From DASQUK01 sp963756425 (GTDB lineage Bacteria; Actinomycetota; Acidimicrobiia; Acidimicrobiales; VFJN01), in the NCBI GenBank assembly GCA_963756425.1, contig CAVWNW010000003.1, forward strand, positions 289,308 through 353,307: a DNA stretch of 64,000 nt. Reading direction: 5' to 3'. Under the pieces are notes generated by a model, which saw only the letters and a program-made list of their open reading frames with translations, was not told the DNA's origin and did not search any database. Below, in pieces: positions 10,140 to 18,422 of the stretch. A program made the translations under genes and the position numbers. Within the stretch, counting starts at the first letter, position 1. Each line of letters starts with the position of its first letter.

Positions 10140-10235
10140 CGAGGCCGCGGGTTCCGGGGAACCGGGCCCGAGGTCCCGGGTCCCGGATCCGGAACCTATG
10201 ACCTCATCCCGTGGCCGCCGGAACCTATGACCTCG
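10140..10235. repeat. 16-bp repeat cluster at the 3' end of wecA
   Basis: Two good copies of GGAACCTATGACCTC (10191-10205 and 10220-10234) and two degenerate inverted copies (about 10140-10155 and 10168-10183) lie between the convergent 8589 gene and wecA. The wecA stop codon (10196-10198) and its last residues are encoded by the repeat. The same unit forms clusters at 26284-26627 and 62908-63002. Confidence 0.8.
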
Positions 10236-11400
10236 GAACCCACCGCCTCGCTGGACGCGTGATCGGGGTGAGTGCCGGCCTCAACGGCCGCGTCCTCGGC
10301 CTCGCCGTTGCGCTTGGCCACGATCCCGGGACCGAAGATGGTGTAGAGGAACAGCGCCAGGGCCACCACGCCGAGCGGCACGAACGACTCCCCCTTGCCC
10401 GTGTAGACGGGGATGAGCACGAGCGCCGACAGGAGCCCGGTCCAGGCCCACAGCACCAGCACCGTCCGCCGGTGCCCGTGTCCGAGGCGCAGCAGCCGGT
10501 GATGGAGGTGCCCCTTGTCGGCGATGGTCAGCCCCGCCCGGCCCTTGGCCCGGCGCAGCAACGCCCAGGCCGTGTCGAGTATCGGCACGCCCAGGATGAC
10601 CAACGGCAGGAACAGCGGGGCGAAGAAGAAGAAGGTCTGCCCCCGCACCTCGGCGTCGGTGTTGCCGCCGATGGCGATGGTGGCGGCGGCCATGAGCACC
10701 CCCAGGCTGAGCGCGCCGGCGTCGCCCATGAACAGCTTGGCCGGGTGGAAGTTCCACGGGAGGTAGCCCAGGCAGGCGCCCAGCACGCAGGCGGCGATCA
10801 GGGCGCCCAGGTTGTCGTCGCGGATGATGGCGTCGTTGTTGTCGAGGTACTCGGCGAACATCAGGATCGCCCCGGCCCCGATCGCGACCACCCCGCCGCC
10901 AGCCCGTCGAGCCCGTCGATGAGGTTGACGGCCATGGCCAGGCCCACCACCCACAGCACCGTGATGAGCGTGGCCAGGTCGGGGGGCAGCGCCACGAGCC
11001 CGACGAAGGGGATGCGGAAGAACACGATCGTGAGGCCGGCGATGGCGAGGACGCTTCCCGCCAGCACCGTCCCCGCCGTCTTGGCCGGTGCCGACACCTC
11101 GCGCAGGTCATCGAGCTGGCCGACGACGTAGATCGTCACTACCGCCAGCACGACGCCGAGGGGCGGGGCAATAGTGCGGAACGTGGCCGCGAACTGGCCG
11201 CTCATCCAGGCGACGGCGAAGCCCACCAGCGCACCCGCCACGATCCCGGCGCCCCCCAGGATCGCGGTGGGGCGGGTGTGCATGCGGCGGGCGTCGGGAT
11301 AGGCGACCGCACCGATGCGGAACGACAGGTTCCGCAGCAGCGGCATCGACGCGCAGCTGACGACGAAGGCCGCCCCGATCACGAGGAGGTAGCCGATCAC
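10196..11400 (-). CDS. wecA: Undecaprenyl-phosphate GlcNAc-1-phosphate transferase (WecA/MraY family), frameshifted
   Basis: A polytopic membrane enzyme of the MraY/WecA family, transferring a sugar-1-phosphate to undecaprenyl phosphate for wall polymer synthesis. The start is GTG 11400 with GAGGGCTGCG upstream, 19 bp after glyA. The N-terminal frame reads to the family signature NLIDGLDGLAAG and then goes out of frame. The next frame continues GVVAIGAGAI and carries FHPAKLFMGDAG and ADKGHLHHRLLR. The break is a G run one base short (10891-10894), so one base restores about 400 residues. The C-terminal tail comes from the repeat cluster. Gene order before atp matches mycobacterial rfe. Confidence 0.85.
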
Positions 11401-11419
11401 CGCAGCCCTCGCCGCGAGG

Positions 11420-12670
11420 TCAACCGGGGTAGGGGGCGAACTTGGAGCAGAGCGCGAGGACCTCGTCGCGGATCGCGGCGACGGCGCCCTCGTCCTCGCG
11501 GTGCGTGAGCACCTGGTGGATGAGCGACGCAACCTGGGCCATCTCGGGCGCCCGCATGCCCTGGGTGGTGACCGCCGGGGTGCCGATGCGCAGGCCGCTG
11601 GCGATGTAGGGCGGCCGGGGATCGTCGGGCACGGTGTTCTCGTTGAGGCTGACCCCAGCGCGGTCGAGGGCCAAGCGGGCCTTCTTGCCCGACAGGTCCG
11701 GATCGAAGCTCCGCAGGTCGACGAGCATGAGGTGGTTGTCGGTGCCGCCCGACACCAGGCGGAGCCCGGCGCCTGCCAGGCCCTCGGCCAGGGCCGCGGA
11801 GTTGCTGACGACGTCGTGGGCGTACTCGGTGAACGCCGGCTGGGCGGCCTCGTGGAACGCCACCGCCTTGGCGGCGATCACGTGATCGAGCGGTCCGCCC
11901 TGGAGACCGGGGAAGACCGCCTTGTCGATCTTCTCGGCCAGCTCGGCACGGGTCAGGATCGCGCCCGCCCGTGGCCCGCGCAGCGTCTTGTGCGTGGTGA
12001 AGGTGACCACGTCGGCGTGCTGGGTCGGGTTGGGGTGGACGCCGCCGGCGATGAGCCCGGCGACGTGGGCGGCGTCGAACATGAACAGCGCGCCGGCCTC
12101 GTCCGCGATCGCGCGGAACGGTTCGGGGTCGATGATCCGGGGGTAGGCGGTCGCCCCCGTGACGATCAGCTTGGGGTGGTGCTCGAGCGCGAGGTCGCGC
12201 ACCTGGTCGAGATCGATGCGCTCGTCGCTCGGCGTCACGCCGTACGACACGAAGTGGTACAGCCGGCCGCTGGCGTTCACCGGAGAGCCGTGGGTGAGGT
12301 GGCCTCCCTGATCGAGCCGGAGGCCGAGGACCGTGTCACCCGGCTCGAGCAGCCCCATGTACACGGCCATGTTGGCGTTGGCCCCCGAATGGGGCTGCAC
12401 GTTGGCGTGCTCGGCCCCGAACAGCGCCTTGGCGCGCTCGCGCGCGAGATCCTCGACCTGGTCGATGACCTCGTTGCCGCCGTAGTAGCGCTTGCTGGGG
12501 TAGCCCTCGCTGTACTTGTTGGTGAGCACCGAGCCCGTGGCGCGCAGCACCGCGGGAGACGCGAAGTTCTCGCTGGCAATGAGCTGGAGCGTGGTGTTCT
12601 GGCGTTCGACCTCGCGCTCGATGAGACCGAACAACTCGTCGTCGGGGACTGGTGGCCAACCCATGTTCAT
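11420..12670 (-). CDS. glyA: Serine hydroxymethyltransferase
   Basis: A 416-residue PLP enzyme interconverting serine and glycine with tetrahydrofolate, the main one-carbon source. The PLP lysine is K228 in VVTFTTHKTLRGPR. The LIASENFASP and GGHLTHG motifs are intact. The start ATG 12670 overlaps the rpiB stop by 4 bases (ATGA), so the pair is translationally coupled. Length is typical. Confidence 0.97.
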   Translation of the reverse strand: MNMGWPPVPDDELFGLIEREVERQNTTLQLIASENFASPAVLRATGSVLTNKYSEGYPSKRYYGGNEVIDQVEDLARERAKALFGAEHANVQPHSGANANMAVYMGLLEPGDTVLGLRLDQGGHLTHGSPVNASGRLYHFVSYGVTPSDERIDLDQVRDLALEHHPKLIVTGATAYPRIIDPEPFRAIADEAGALFMFDAAHVAGLIAGGVHPNPTQHADVVTFTTHKTLRGPRAGAILTRAELAEKIDKAVFPGLQGGPLDHVIAAKAVAFHEAAQPAFTEYAHDVVSNSAALAEGLAGAGLRLVSGGTDNHLMLVDLRSFDPDLSGKKARLALDRAGVSLNENTVPDDPRPPYIASGLRIGTPAVTTQGMRAPEMAQVASLIHQVLTHREDEGAVAAIRDEVLALCSKFAPYPG

Positions 12671-13107
12671 GCCTCTTCGATCTCGGCGATCTGTGCAATG
12701 CGGCGCTCGTGGCGGCCGCCCTCGAACGGCGTCGTCAGCCAGAGCGTCATGATCTCGTCGGCGAGCTGAGGGGCGACGATCCGAGCCCCGATCGACAGGA
12801 CGTTGGCGTCGTTGTGCTCGCGTGACATCCGTGCCGTGTAGAGATCGTTGCACAGGGCTGCGCGGACGCCGCGGATCTTGTTGGCGGTCATCTGCTCGCC
12901 CTGGCCCGATCCACCCAGCACGATCCCCCGGTCGGCCTCGCCCTTCGTGACGGCGCGACCAACTGCGGCGCAGATGGGCGGGTAGTCGACCGGCTCCTCG
13001 CTGTCTATGCCGAGGTCGTCGACCTCGTGCCCGAGGGAGATCAGCGTCTCGCTCAGGTGCGCCTTGAGGGCGAACCCGGCGTGGTCGGAACCGATCGCGA
13101 CTCGCAT
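12667..13107 (-). CDS. rpiB: Ribose-5-phosphate isomerase B
   Basis: A 146-residue RpiB-type isomerase (ribose-5-phosphate to ribulose-5-phosphate). It shows GSDHAG near the N-terminus, GGSGQGE in the anion-binding loop, and SREHNDANVLSIGAR, all family hallmarks. Its ATG overlaps the phosphatase stop by one base (TAATG). It lies in the ptp-rpiB-glyA-wecA cluster. Confidence 0.94.
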   Translation of the reverse strand: MRVAIGSDHAGFALKAHLSETLISLGHEVDDLGIDSEEPVDYPPICAAVGRAVTKGEADRGIVLGGSGQGEQMTANKIRGVRAALCNDLYTARMSREHNDANVLSIGARIVAPQLADEIMTLWLTTPFEGGRHERRIAQIAEIEEA

Positions 13108-13730
13108 TAGTGCCCGCCCGTTGCGTATCGGGTCTCGCCGGCCACGGGGCGTGAGGGCGAAGAGCCGGCGTAGGACGCGGACCGGGCGGTGCCGCCGATC
13201 ATCAGGGCCACCAACCGCCGGAACAGGCCATCGAGCTCACGGGCCGTCGCCTCGTAGTGGGCACGGGACCGACCCACGGGATCGGGGATGTCATCGTCGT
13301 CCTCGCCCATCAGATCGGCGCTGTGCCGGCCGGCGGCGACGCGGTCCAGCCACGCGACGACGGTCTCGTCCGGCCGACGGGGACCCGTCCAACCGCCCCG
13401 CCGCACCAACTCCTTGAGCGTGAAGGTGTGCTCGACGTCGGCCCCGTAGCCGACCACCGCCTCGCGCACGTGCTCCCGCGCCATGCCGATGATCAGCGGT
13501 GTCGAGCGGACGACCTCCGGATCGAGCGTCCGGCTGACGTGGCGGCTGATGTCGATGCCACGGTCGGCCATGACCGCGATGGCGGGGCGCGTCGCGGGCG
13601 CTCCGCCCGGCAGCAGCCCGGCGGAGCCGATCTCGGCGTGGGCACCGTGGTCGGTGAGCAGCCTGCGCAACATGCCCTCGGCCATGGCCGAACGGCACTG
13701 GTTGGCAGTGCAGATGAGGAGAATGTCGAT
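13107..13730 (-). CDS. Low-molecular-weight protein-tyrosine-phosphatase family protein
   Basis: A roughly 207-residue LMW-PTP. The P-loop CTANQCRS (CX5R) is at the N-terminus as the family requires. The catalytic Asp is probably in the DDDDIPDPVGRSR segment. No ATG, GTG or TTG lies where the family should begin. The codon just before the conserved core is ATC (13730), and 6 nt upstream is TACACT, a leaderless-type -10. A rare ATC start, or a longer start overlapping the divergent gene, are the two options. Typical neighbours tsaC and rpiB support a role in this conserved cluster; the substrate is unknown. Confidence 0.85.
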   Translation of the reverse strand: MDILLICTANQCRSAMAEGMLRRLLTDHGAHAEIGSAGLLPGGAPATRPAIAVMADRGIDISRHVSRTLDPEVVRSTPLIIGMAREHVREAVVGYGADVEHTFTLKELVRRGGWTGPRRPDETVVAWLDRVAAGRHSADLMGEDDDDIPDPVGRSRAHYEATARELDGLFRRLVALMIGGTARSASYAGSSPSRPVAGETRYATGGH

Positions 13731-13736
13731 GGGGGG

Positions 13737-13742
13737 AGTGTA
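13737..13742 (-). promoter_or_regulatory. -10 hexamer for the 13730 phosphatase
   Basis: TACACT on the minus strand, 6 nt before the proposed ATC start. It overlaps the -10 of the divergent 13753 gene. Confidence 0.4.
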
Positions 13743-13746
13743 GACA
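13741..13746 (+). promoter_or_regulatory. -10-like hexamer for the 13753 gene
   Basis: TAGACA lies 6 nt before ATG 13753. There is no Shine-Dalgarno sequence. It overlaps the opposite-strand TACACT, so the two starts may compete for polymerase. Confidence 0.4.
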
Positions 13747-13752
13747 GGGCCG

Positions 13753-15246
13753 ATGGCACCCGATCCCCGCACGCCGGTCCTGGTGGGGGTCGGACAGTGG
13801 AGCAACCGCGTGGACCGTGGGGAGCCGGTCGTCGAGCCCGCGGACATGATGGCCGAGGGGTTGCGCCGCGCTGCCATGGACAGCGGGGCCGGTCCCCGGG
13901 CGCTGGAGCGTGCCGATGCCGTCCGGGTGTCCCGGTCGTTGTCGCGGAACTACCGCAACCCGGCCCGGCTCGTGGCCGAGCGCGTCGCGGCCGCACCGCG
14001 CGACGAGGCCGTCACCCCGGTCGGTGGCAACGAGCCGCAGGGACTGGTGGCCCAGGCCAGTCGCGACATCGCCGCCGGCAGCGCGGACATCGTGCTGATC
14101 TGTGGCGCCGAGGCGTGGCGGACCCGGTCGGCCACCCCGCGCGATCGGCGCGGAGACCTCGGCTGGACGACGCAGGACGACACAGTGCCGCCAGCGCGCC
14201 AGACGGCCCCGGACTTCCAGCTCAACCACCCGGCCGAGATCGCCCGCCAGGTGTTCGCGCCGTCCCAGGCGTACGCCCTGTTCGAGCACGCCCTGCGCGC
14301 CGCCGCCGAGCGACCGATCGACGAGCACCTGGTGCGCATCAGCGAGTTGTGGGCCAGGTTCAACGCGGTGGCCGTGGACAATCCCCACGCCTGGATCCGT
14401 GAGCCGCTGACCGCCGAGCAGATCCGCACCCCGACGCCCGACAACCGCTGGATCTGGTGGCCGTACACCAAGGTCATGAACGCCAACAATGCGGTGGAGC
14501 AGTCGGCAGCGCTGATCGTGTGCTCGGCGGCGAGCGCCACCGCACTAGGGGTGCCCCGCGACCGCTGGGTGTTCCCGCTGGCGGCCACGCAGGCGCACGA
14601 CACGTACATCGTGTCGCACCGCCGTGACCTCCACTCGGCGCCGGCCCTGGGGGCCGCGGCGCACGCACTCCTGGCGCTGGCCGGCGGCGTGTCCACCGAC
14701 GAGCTCGCACACCTCGATCTCTACTCGTGCTTCCCCTCCGCCGTGGAGGTGGCCGCCACCGAGATCGGGCTGGGGCTCGACCGCCAGCTGACCGTCACGG
14801 GAGGGCTGTCGTTCGCGGGCGGTCCCTGGAACAACTACGGCACCCATGCGATCGCGACCATGGCGGGCGTGCTCCGAGCAGATCCCGGGAGCCTCGGGCT
14901 CGTGACCGGCGTCGGCGGCTACCTGACCAAGCACACCCTGGGGCTCTACTCGACGGAGCCGCCGCCCGACGGCTTCCGCTGGGCCGATGCCCAGGAACAG
15001 GCGGAGGTGACGCCGACCCGTGAGCTGGCCGAGGACGTCGACGGCACGGCCACCGTCGAGTCGTGGGTGGTCCAGCACGGGCGCGACGGCGATGCCGAGG
15101 CGGTGCAGGTGGCCTGCCTGCTCGACGACGGGCGGCGCACCTGGGCGTCATCGGACGACAGCGACACCGTGGCCGAGATGCGCGCCGGTGCCGAGCAGGT
15201 CGGCCGCGTCGTCAAGGTCGGCCCCGACGGCGCCTTGTCCCTGTGA
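13753..15246 (+). CDS. Thiolase-superfamily protein lacking the nucleophilic Cys
   Basis: A 497-residue thiolase-like fold often annotated as acetyl-CoA acetyltransferase or lipid-transfer thiolase. N-terminal PVLVGVGQ and the dimer-loop region SADIVLICGAEA align with thiolases. Where the catalytic Cys is expected (GCASG type) this protein has GGNEPQGLV. The C-terminal CxG and GHP loops read GVGGYLTKH and NNYGTHAIATM. A normal Claisen or thiolytic reaction is therefore unlikely; acyl-CoA binding is plausible. It is divergent from the phosphatase and probably leaderless. Confidence 0.75.
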   Translation: MAPDPRTPVLVGVGQWSNRVDRGEPVVEPADMMAEGLRRAAMDSGAGPRALERADAVRVSRSLSRNYRNPARLVAERVAAAPRDEAVTPVGGNEPQGLVAQASRDIAAGSADIVLICGAEAWRTRSATPRDRRGDLGWTTQDDTVPPARQTAPDFQLNHPAEIARQVFAPSQAYALFEHALRAAAERPIDEHLVRISELWARFNAVAVDNPHAWIREPLTAEQIRTPTPDNRWIWWPYTKVMNANNAVEQSAALIVCSAASATALGVPRDRWVFPLAATQAHDTYIVSHRRDLHSAPALGAAAHALLALAGGVSTDELAHLDLYSCFPSAVEVAATEIGLGLDRQLTVTGGLSFAGGPWNNYGTHAIATMAGVLRADPGSLGLVTGVGGYLTKHTLGLYSTEPPPDGFRWADAQEQAEVTPTRELAEDVDGTATVESWVVQHGRDGDAEAVQVACLLDDGRRTWASSDDSDTVAEMRAGAEQVGRVVKVGPDGALSL

Positions 15247-15365
15247 GCCGGCTTCGCCCGTCCGCGCCCCTCCGCTCACGGGTCCTGTCGCCTGCGGTGC
15301 GGGGCCTACCGCCCTCGGCGCATTCGCGCCTCGAGCGCCCCCGCATCCTCAGCGCCACCCGCTCG

Positions 15366-16712
15366 CTACCCGCCCTTCGCCGGATGGCGCGAAGCGGCCT
15401 CGGCCTGCGGCCGAGTCGACAACACTGGATCGCCGTTGGTGCTGGCCGACGGCGGCGGTGGGCCGATCCGCACCTCGGTGATCGCCCGCCCGTCCACGGC
15501 CAGGACCTCGATGGTGCGCCCGGCCACAGTCACCCGGTCGCCGGGCGCCTCGGGCACGCGACCGAGCACGTCGAGCACCAGGCCGGCCACGGTCGCATAC
15601 GGCCCCTCGGGCATGCCGTGCACGCCCACGTCCTCCAGGTCGTGGACCGGGAATCGCCCCGGCAGCACCAGCGATCCGTCGGGCTCGCGACGGACCCGGA
15701 CCACGTCGCGATCCGTCTCGTCGTAGATCTCGCCCACCAGCTCCTCGACCAGGTCCTCGATGGTGACGATGCCGGCGGCCGCGCCGTGCTCGTCCACCAC
15801 CAGCGCCAGCTGGAACCGGCGCACCTGCATCTCGTGGAGCACGTCGAGGGCCGCGGCGGTCTCGGGGAACGCGGCCAGCTCCCCCGCCACCTCGCGCACC
15901 GGGCGGTCGCCCGGGCCGAGCAGGTCGCGGAGGTGGACCATGCCGACGACCTCGTCGAGCTTGCCGTCGTGGGCCACCGGCGCCCGCGAATGGCCGCTGG
16001 CCGCGAGCTCCTGGAGCGCGTTGGCGACGGGCTCGTCGGCGTCGAGCACGAACACGTCGGGTCGCGGGCGCAACACCTCGTCGAGCGTGCGCTCGGAGAT
16101 GTCGAACGCCCCCTCCATGATCAGCCGCTGCTTGGCCGTGAACGATGCCTGAGTCTCCACCAGCTCGCGAATCTCGGCCTCGGTGACCTCCTCGCGTGTG
16201 ACGGAGGGGTCGCCACCCATGATGCGCACCACGACATCGGTCGACCGGGACAGCAGCCAGACCACGGGCCGGGTCAGCATCGCCATCGCCGACAGCAGGC
16301 GCGCGGACAGCAGCGCCCAGCGCTCGGCCCGCTGCATGGCCACCCGCTTGGGCGCCAGCTCGCCGATCACCAGCGTCGCGTACGACAGCAAGATGGTGAC
16401 CACGACGATGGACACCGCGCGGGCCGCGCCACCGAGGAAGTCCAGGCGGCGCTCGAGAGGCTCGGACAGCGAGACGGCGGCGGCTGCCGACGCCAGGAAG
16501 CCGGCCAGCGTGATGCCGACCTGGATGGTGGCCAGGAAGCGGTTCGGGTCGCGCGCCAGCCGCGCCACCAACGCCCCGGTGGACGATCGCTGCTCGAGCC
16601 GCTGGAGCTGGCCCTCCCGCAGCGACACCAGCGCCATCTCGGTGCCGGAGAAGGCTGCGTTGACCAGGACCAGCACGAAGACCAGGCCGAGCTCCAGCCA
16701 GAGCCCAGTCAC
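15366..16712 (-). CDS. CNNM/HlyC-CorC family membrane protein with CBS pair
   Basis: A 448-residue protein with an N-terminal DUF21 transmembrane domain (about 1-190, including GTEMALVSLREGQLQRL and LVIGELAPKR), then two CBS domains (about 205-330, including ALVVDEHGAAAGIVTIEDLVEE in pieces), then a CorC_HlyC FAD-like C-terminal domain (about 345-420). The family is linked to Mg2+/Co2+ efflux or homeostasis. The start GTG 16712 has no strong ribosome-binding site. The Ser/Pro-rich C-terminal tail is not conserved. Confidence 0.88.
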   Translation of the reverse strand: MTGLWLELGLVFVLVLVNAAFSGTEMALVSLREGQLQRLEQRSSTGALVARLARDPNRFLATIQVGITLAGFLASAAAAVSLSEPLERRLDFLGGAARAVSIVVVTILLSYATLVIGELAPKRVAMQRAERWALLSARLLSAMAMLTRPVVWLLSRSTDVVVRIMGGDPSVTREEVTEAEIRELVETQASFTAKQRLIMEGAFDISERTLDEVLRPRPDVFVLDADEPVANALQELAASGHSRAPVAHDGKLDEVVGMVHLRDLLGPGDRPVREVAGELAAFPETAAALDVLHEMQVRRFQLALVVDEHGAAAGIVTIEDLVEELVGEIYDETDRDVVRVRREPDGSLVLPGRFPVHDLEDVGVHGMPEGPYATVAGLVLDVLGRVPEAPGDRVTVAGRTIEVLAVDGRAITEVRIGPPPPSASTNGDPVLSTRPQAEAASRHPAKGG

Positions 16713-16786
16713 GATGAGCTCGCGAACGGGCCGGGCGCCGCGCCCGATGGAGGGTCTGATGGGTGCTTCACAGTGCCGCGATCAGG

Positions 16787-17656
16787 CTAACGGTCGACGG
16801 GCCGGAAGGCCGCGCCCTGCCGCAGGGCGCGGCGCACCTGGCCCGGGTCGTCCAGGTCCACCGTGTTGGGGTCGACGCCCAGCTCGGTCAGGTGGTCCCG
16901 CAGCAGCTCGTGGCTCGACCGCACGATCGCCTCGGGTGGGGGCGAGAACTCGTCCGGCGGGATGGGATCATCGATCACCACGTCTGTCAGCTCGGTCCGC
17001 GAGCAGGGTTGGCCCTCGAGCAACCCTTCGTGGCAGAGCACGATGCCCGTCCGCGCCTCGAACCAGAAGCGGTGCTCGACCCCGAGGAACTCGTCCGGCA
17101 GCCGCGACGCGGCCGCGACCGGCGTGGCCGGTTCCGCCGTGCCCGCGCCGCCCCCGAGGGGCCGGGGATAGGCGTCCACCGTCCAGCAGAACCGCCCCGC
17201 GCGCTCGTCGGGCTCGGGTTCGCCGAAGTCGAGCCACCTCAGCAGCGGCCCGGGATAGAGGCATGCACCGATCGGACCGGCGTCGTGCAGCGCCGCCCGG
17301 GTCGAGTCGCGCTCCGTCACCAGCGAGCCGGTGCCGACCCAGCTCTGGTGGCCGTCACTCACCGCGATGTGGCCGCGCCCCACCACCCGCCAACGGTCGG
17401 GCAGGGCGACGAGGACGTACGCCAGGGATTCGTTCAGCGCCGCCGGGTCATCCACGGTGGGATCACCGGCGTCATCGCCCTTCTCGGCGGCCGGCTGGTG
17501 GCCGGAGCCGTCGCCTCCCGGCCCCGAGAACCGGGCCAGCTGCTCGTGCACGGCCGCGACCAGCCCCAGGTCGACCCAGCGGGTCAGCGCTGCCTCGATG
17601 GTGCGCAGCGGTCCCGGTGCCACCCCCACCAGCGCCAGCAGGTCTCCCCTCATCAT
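16787..17656 (-). CDS. Protein of unknown function, LolA-like C-terminal half
   Basis: A 289-residue protein that I do not recognise as a named family. No signal peptide or membrane helix is visible. The middle has a Gly/Asp-rich linker (about 45-65). The later part reads RFWFEARTGIVLCHEG followed by ELTDVVIDDPIPPDEFSPPP, the strand pattern and closing motif of LolA/RseB-like lipid-binding barrels. Four Cys are present. TATCTT 7 nt before ATG 17656 suggests its own leaderless promoter. It sits downstream of tsaC. Confidence 0.6.
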   Translation of the reverse strand: MMRGDLLALVGVAPGPLRTIEAALTRWVDLGLVAAVHEQLARFSGPGGDGSGHQPAAEKGDDAGDPTVDDPAALNESLAYVLVALPDRWRVVGRGHIAVSDGHQSWVGTGSLVTERDSTRAALHDAGPIGACLYPGPLLRWLDFGEPEPDERAGRFCWTVDAYPRPLGGGAGTAEPATPVAAASRLPDEFLGVEHRFWFEARTGIVLCHEGLLEGQPCSRTELTDVVIDDPIPPDEFSPPPEAIVRSSHELLRDHLTELGVDPNTVDLDDPGQVRRALRQGAAFRPVDR

Positions 17657-17663
17657 CGGCCGA

Positions 17664-17669
17664 AAGATA
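17664..17669 (-). promoter_or_regulatory. -10 hexamer for the 17656 gene
   Basis: TATCTT lies 7 nt before ATG 17656, with no Shine-Dalgarno sequence. Confidence 0.45.
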
Positions 17670-17723
17670 CGGTCGGTCGAGGACCAGCGCCATCAGCAGC
17701 CGGACGATGCTTGAGCCAGAGCG

Positions 17724-18338
17724 TCATCCGCGGGCCGCGGCGCTGAGCTCTGCCAGGGGGATCGGGCCCTCGCGGAGCACCTTCCACTCCGCGCCGGTCA
17801 CGGCAACGACGGTGGACGGCGGCGCCTCGCAGCGTCCGCCGTCGAGCACGAGCGCCAGCCCGGCGCCGAAGGTGGCCGCCACGCCCTCGGCGGTCGGCGC
17901 CGTCGGCTCCCCGTGGCGGTTGGCGCTGGTCGTAGCGATCGGGCCCACGGCGGCGGCGATGGCCCGGACCAGCGCATGGTCCGGGCAGCGTACGCCCACC
18001 GTGCCGGCGGGTTCGCCGAGCTCGTACCCGAGGCCCGGCCGCCGGGGCAGCACCAGCGTCAGCGGGCCGGGCCACAGGTGCTCCGCGATTTGGCGGACCT
18101 CCGGGGTCGGGGCATCGGGCGCCGCCAGCCCGAACGCCTGGGCGGCGTCGGCGCAGAGGACGGCGATCGGCGTGTCGGCCCCCCGCCCCTTGAGCGCGAA
18201 CAGCCGGTCGGTGGCGGGGGCGATCGTCGGCAGCGCCGCCAGGCCGTAGACGGTGTCGGTGGGCAGGGCCACCACCTCGCCCTCCCGCAGCGCGTCGATC
18301 GCCAGCGTGACCGCATCCGGTCCGACCGGGACGATCAT
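17724..18338 (-). CDS. tsaC: L-threonylcarbamoyladenylate synthase (Sua5/YciO/YrdC family)
   Basis: A 204-residue YrdC-type enzyme making threonylcarbamoyl-AMP from Thr, bicarbonate and ATP for tRNA t6A37. Motifs are ALPTDTVYGLAALP at the N-terminus, the KGR binding residues (FALKGRG), and ATTSANRHGEPT. It lacks the C-terminal Sua5 domain, so it is the short TsaC form. ATG 18338 is chosen because the family core starts there. A 44-bp palindromic repeat separates it from prmC. Confidence 0.93.
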   Translation of the reverse strand: MIVPVGPDAVTLAIDALREGEVVALPTDTVYGLAALPTIAPATDRLFALKGRGADTPIAVLCADAAQAFGLAAPDAPTPEVRQIAEHLWPGPLTLVLPRRPGLGYELGEPAGTVGVRCPDHALVRAIAAAVGPIATTSANRHGEPTAPTAEGVAATFGAGLALVLDGGRCEAPPSTVVAVTGAEWKVLREGPIPLAELSAAARG

Positions 18339-18366
18339 CCGGGGCGTCCGGGCAACCCCTCCGGAA

Positions 18367-18410
18367 CCTGCCGCGAAAATGGTGGCCAGGACCACCTGAA
18401 CCGCGGCAGG
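18367..18410. repeat. 44-bp palindromic repeat, copy A
   Basis: It starts CCTGCCGCG and ends CGCGGCAGG, with an inner GGTGG/CCACC stem. It lies between prmC and tsaC. Copies of the same 44-bp length are at 31350-31393, 37757-37800 and 54871-54914. Confidence 0.8.
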
Positions 18411-18422
18411 AACCGGGGGGCG

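Noticed and set aside
15247..15365. Terminator or small RNA between the thiolase-like and CBS genes
   Set aside because: Only weak, imperfect GC pairings are visible; nothing supports a feature.
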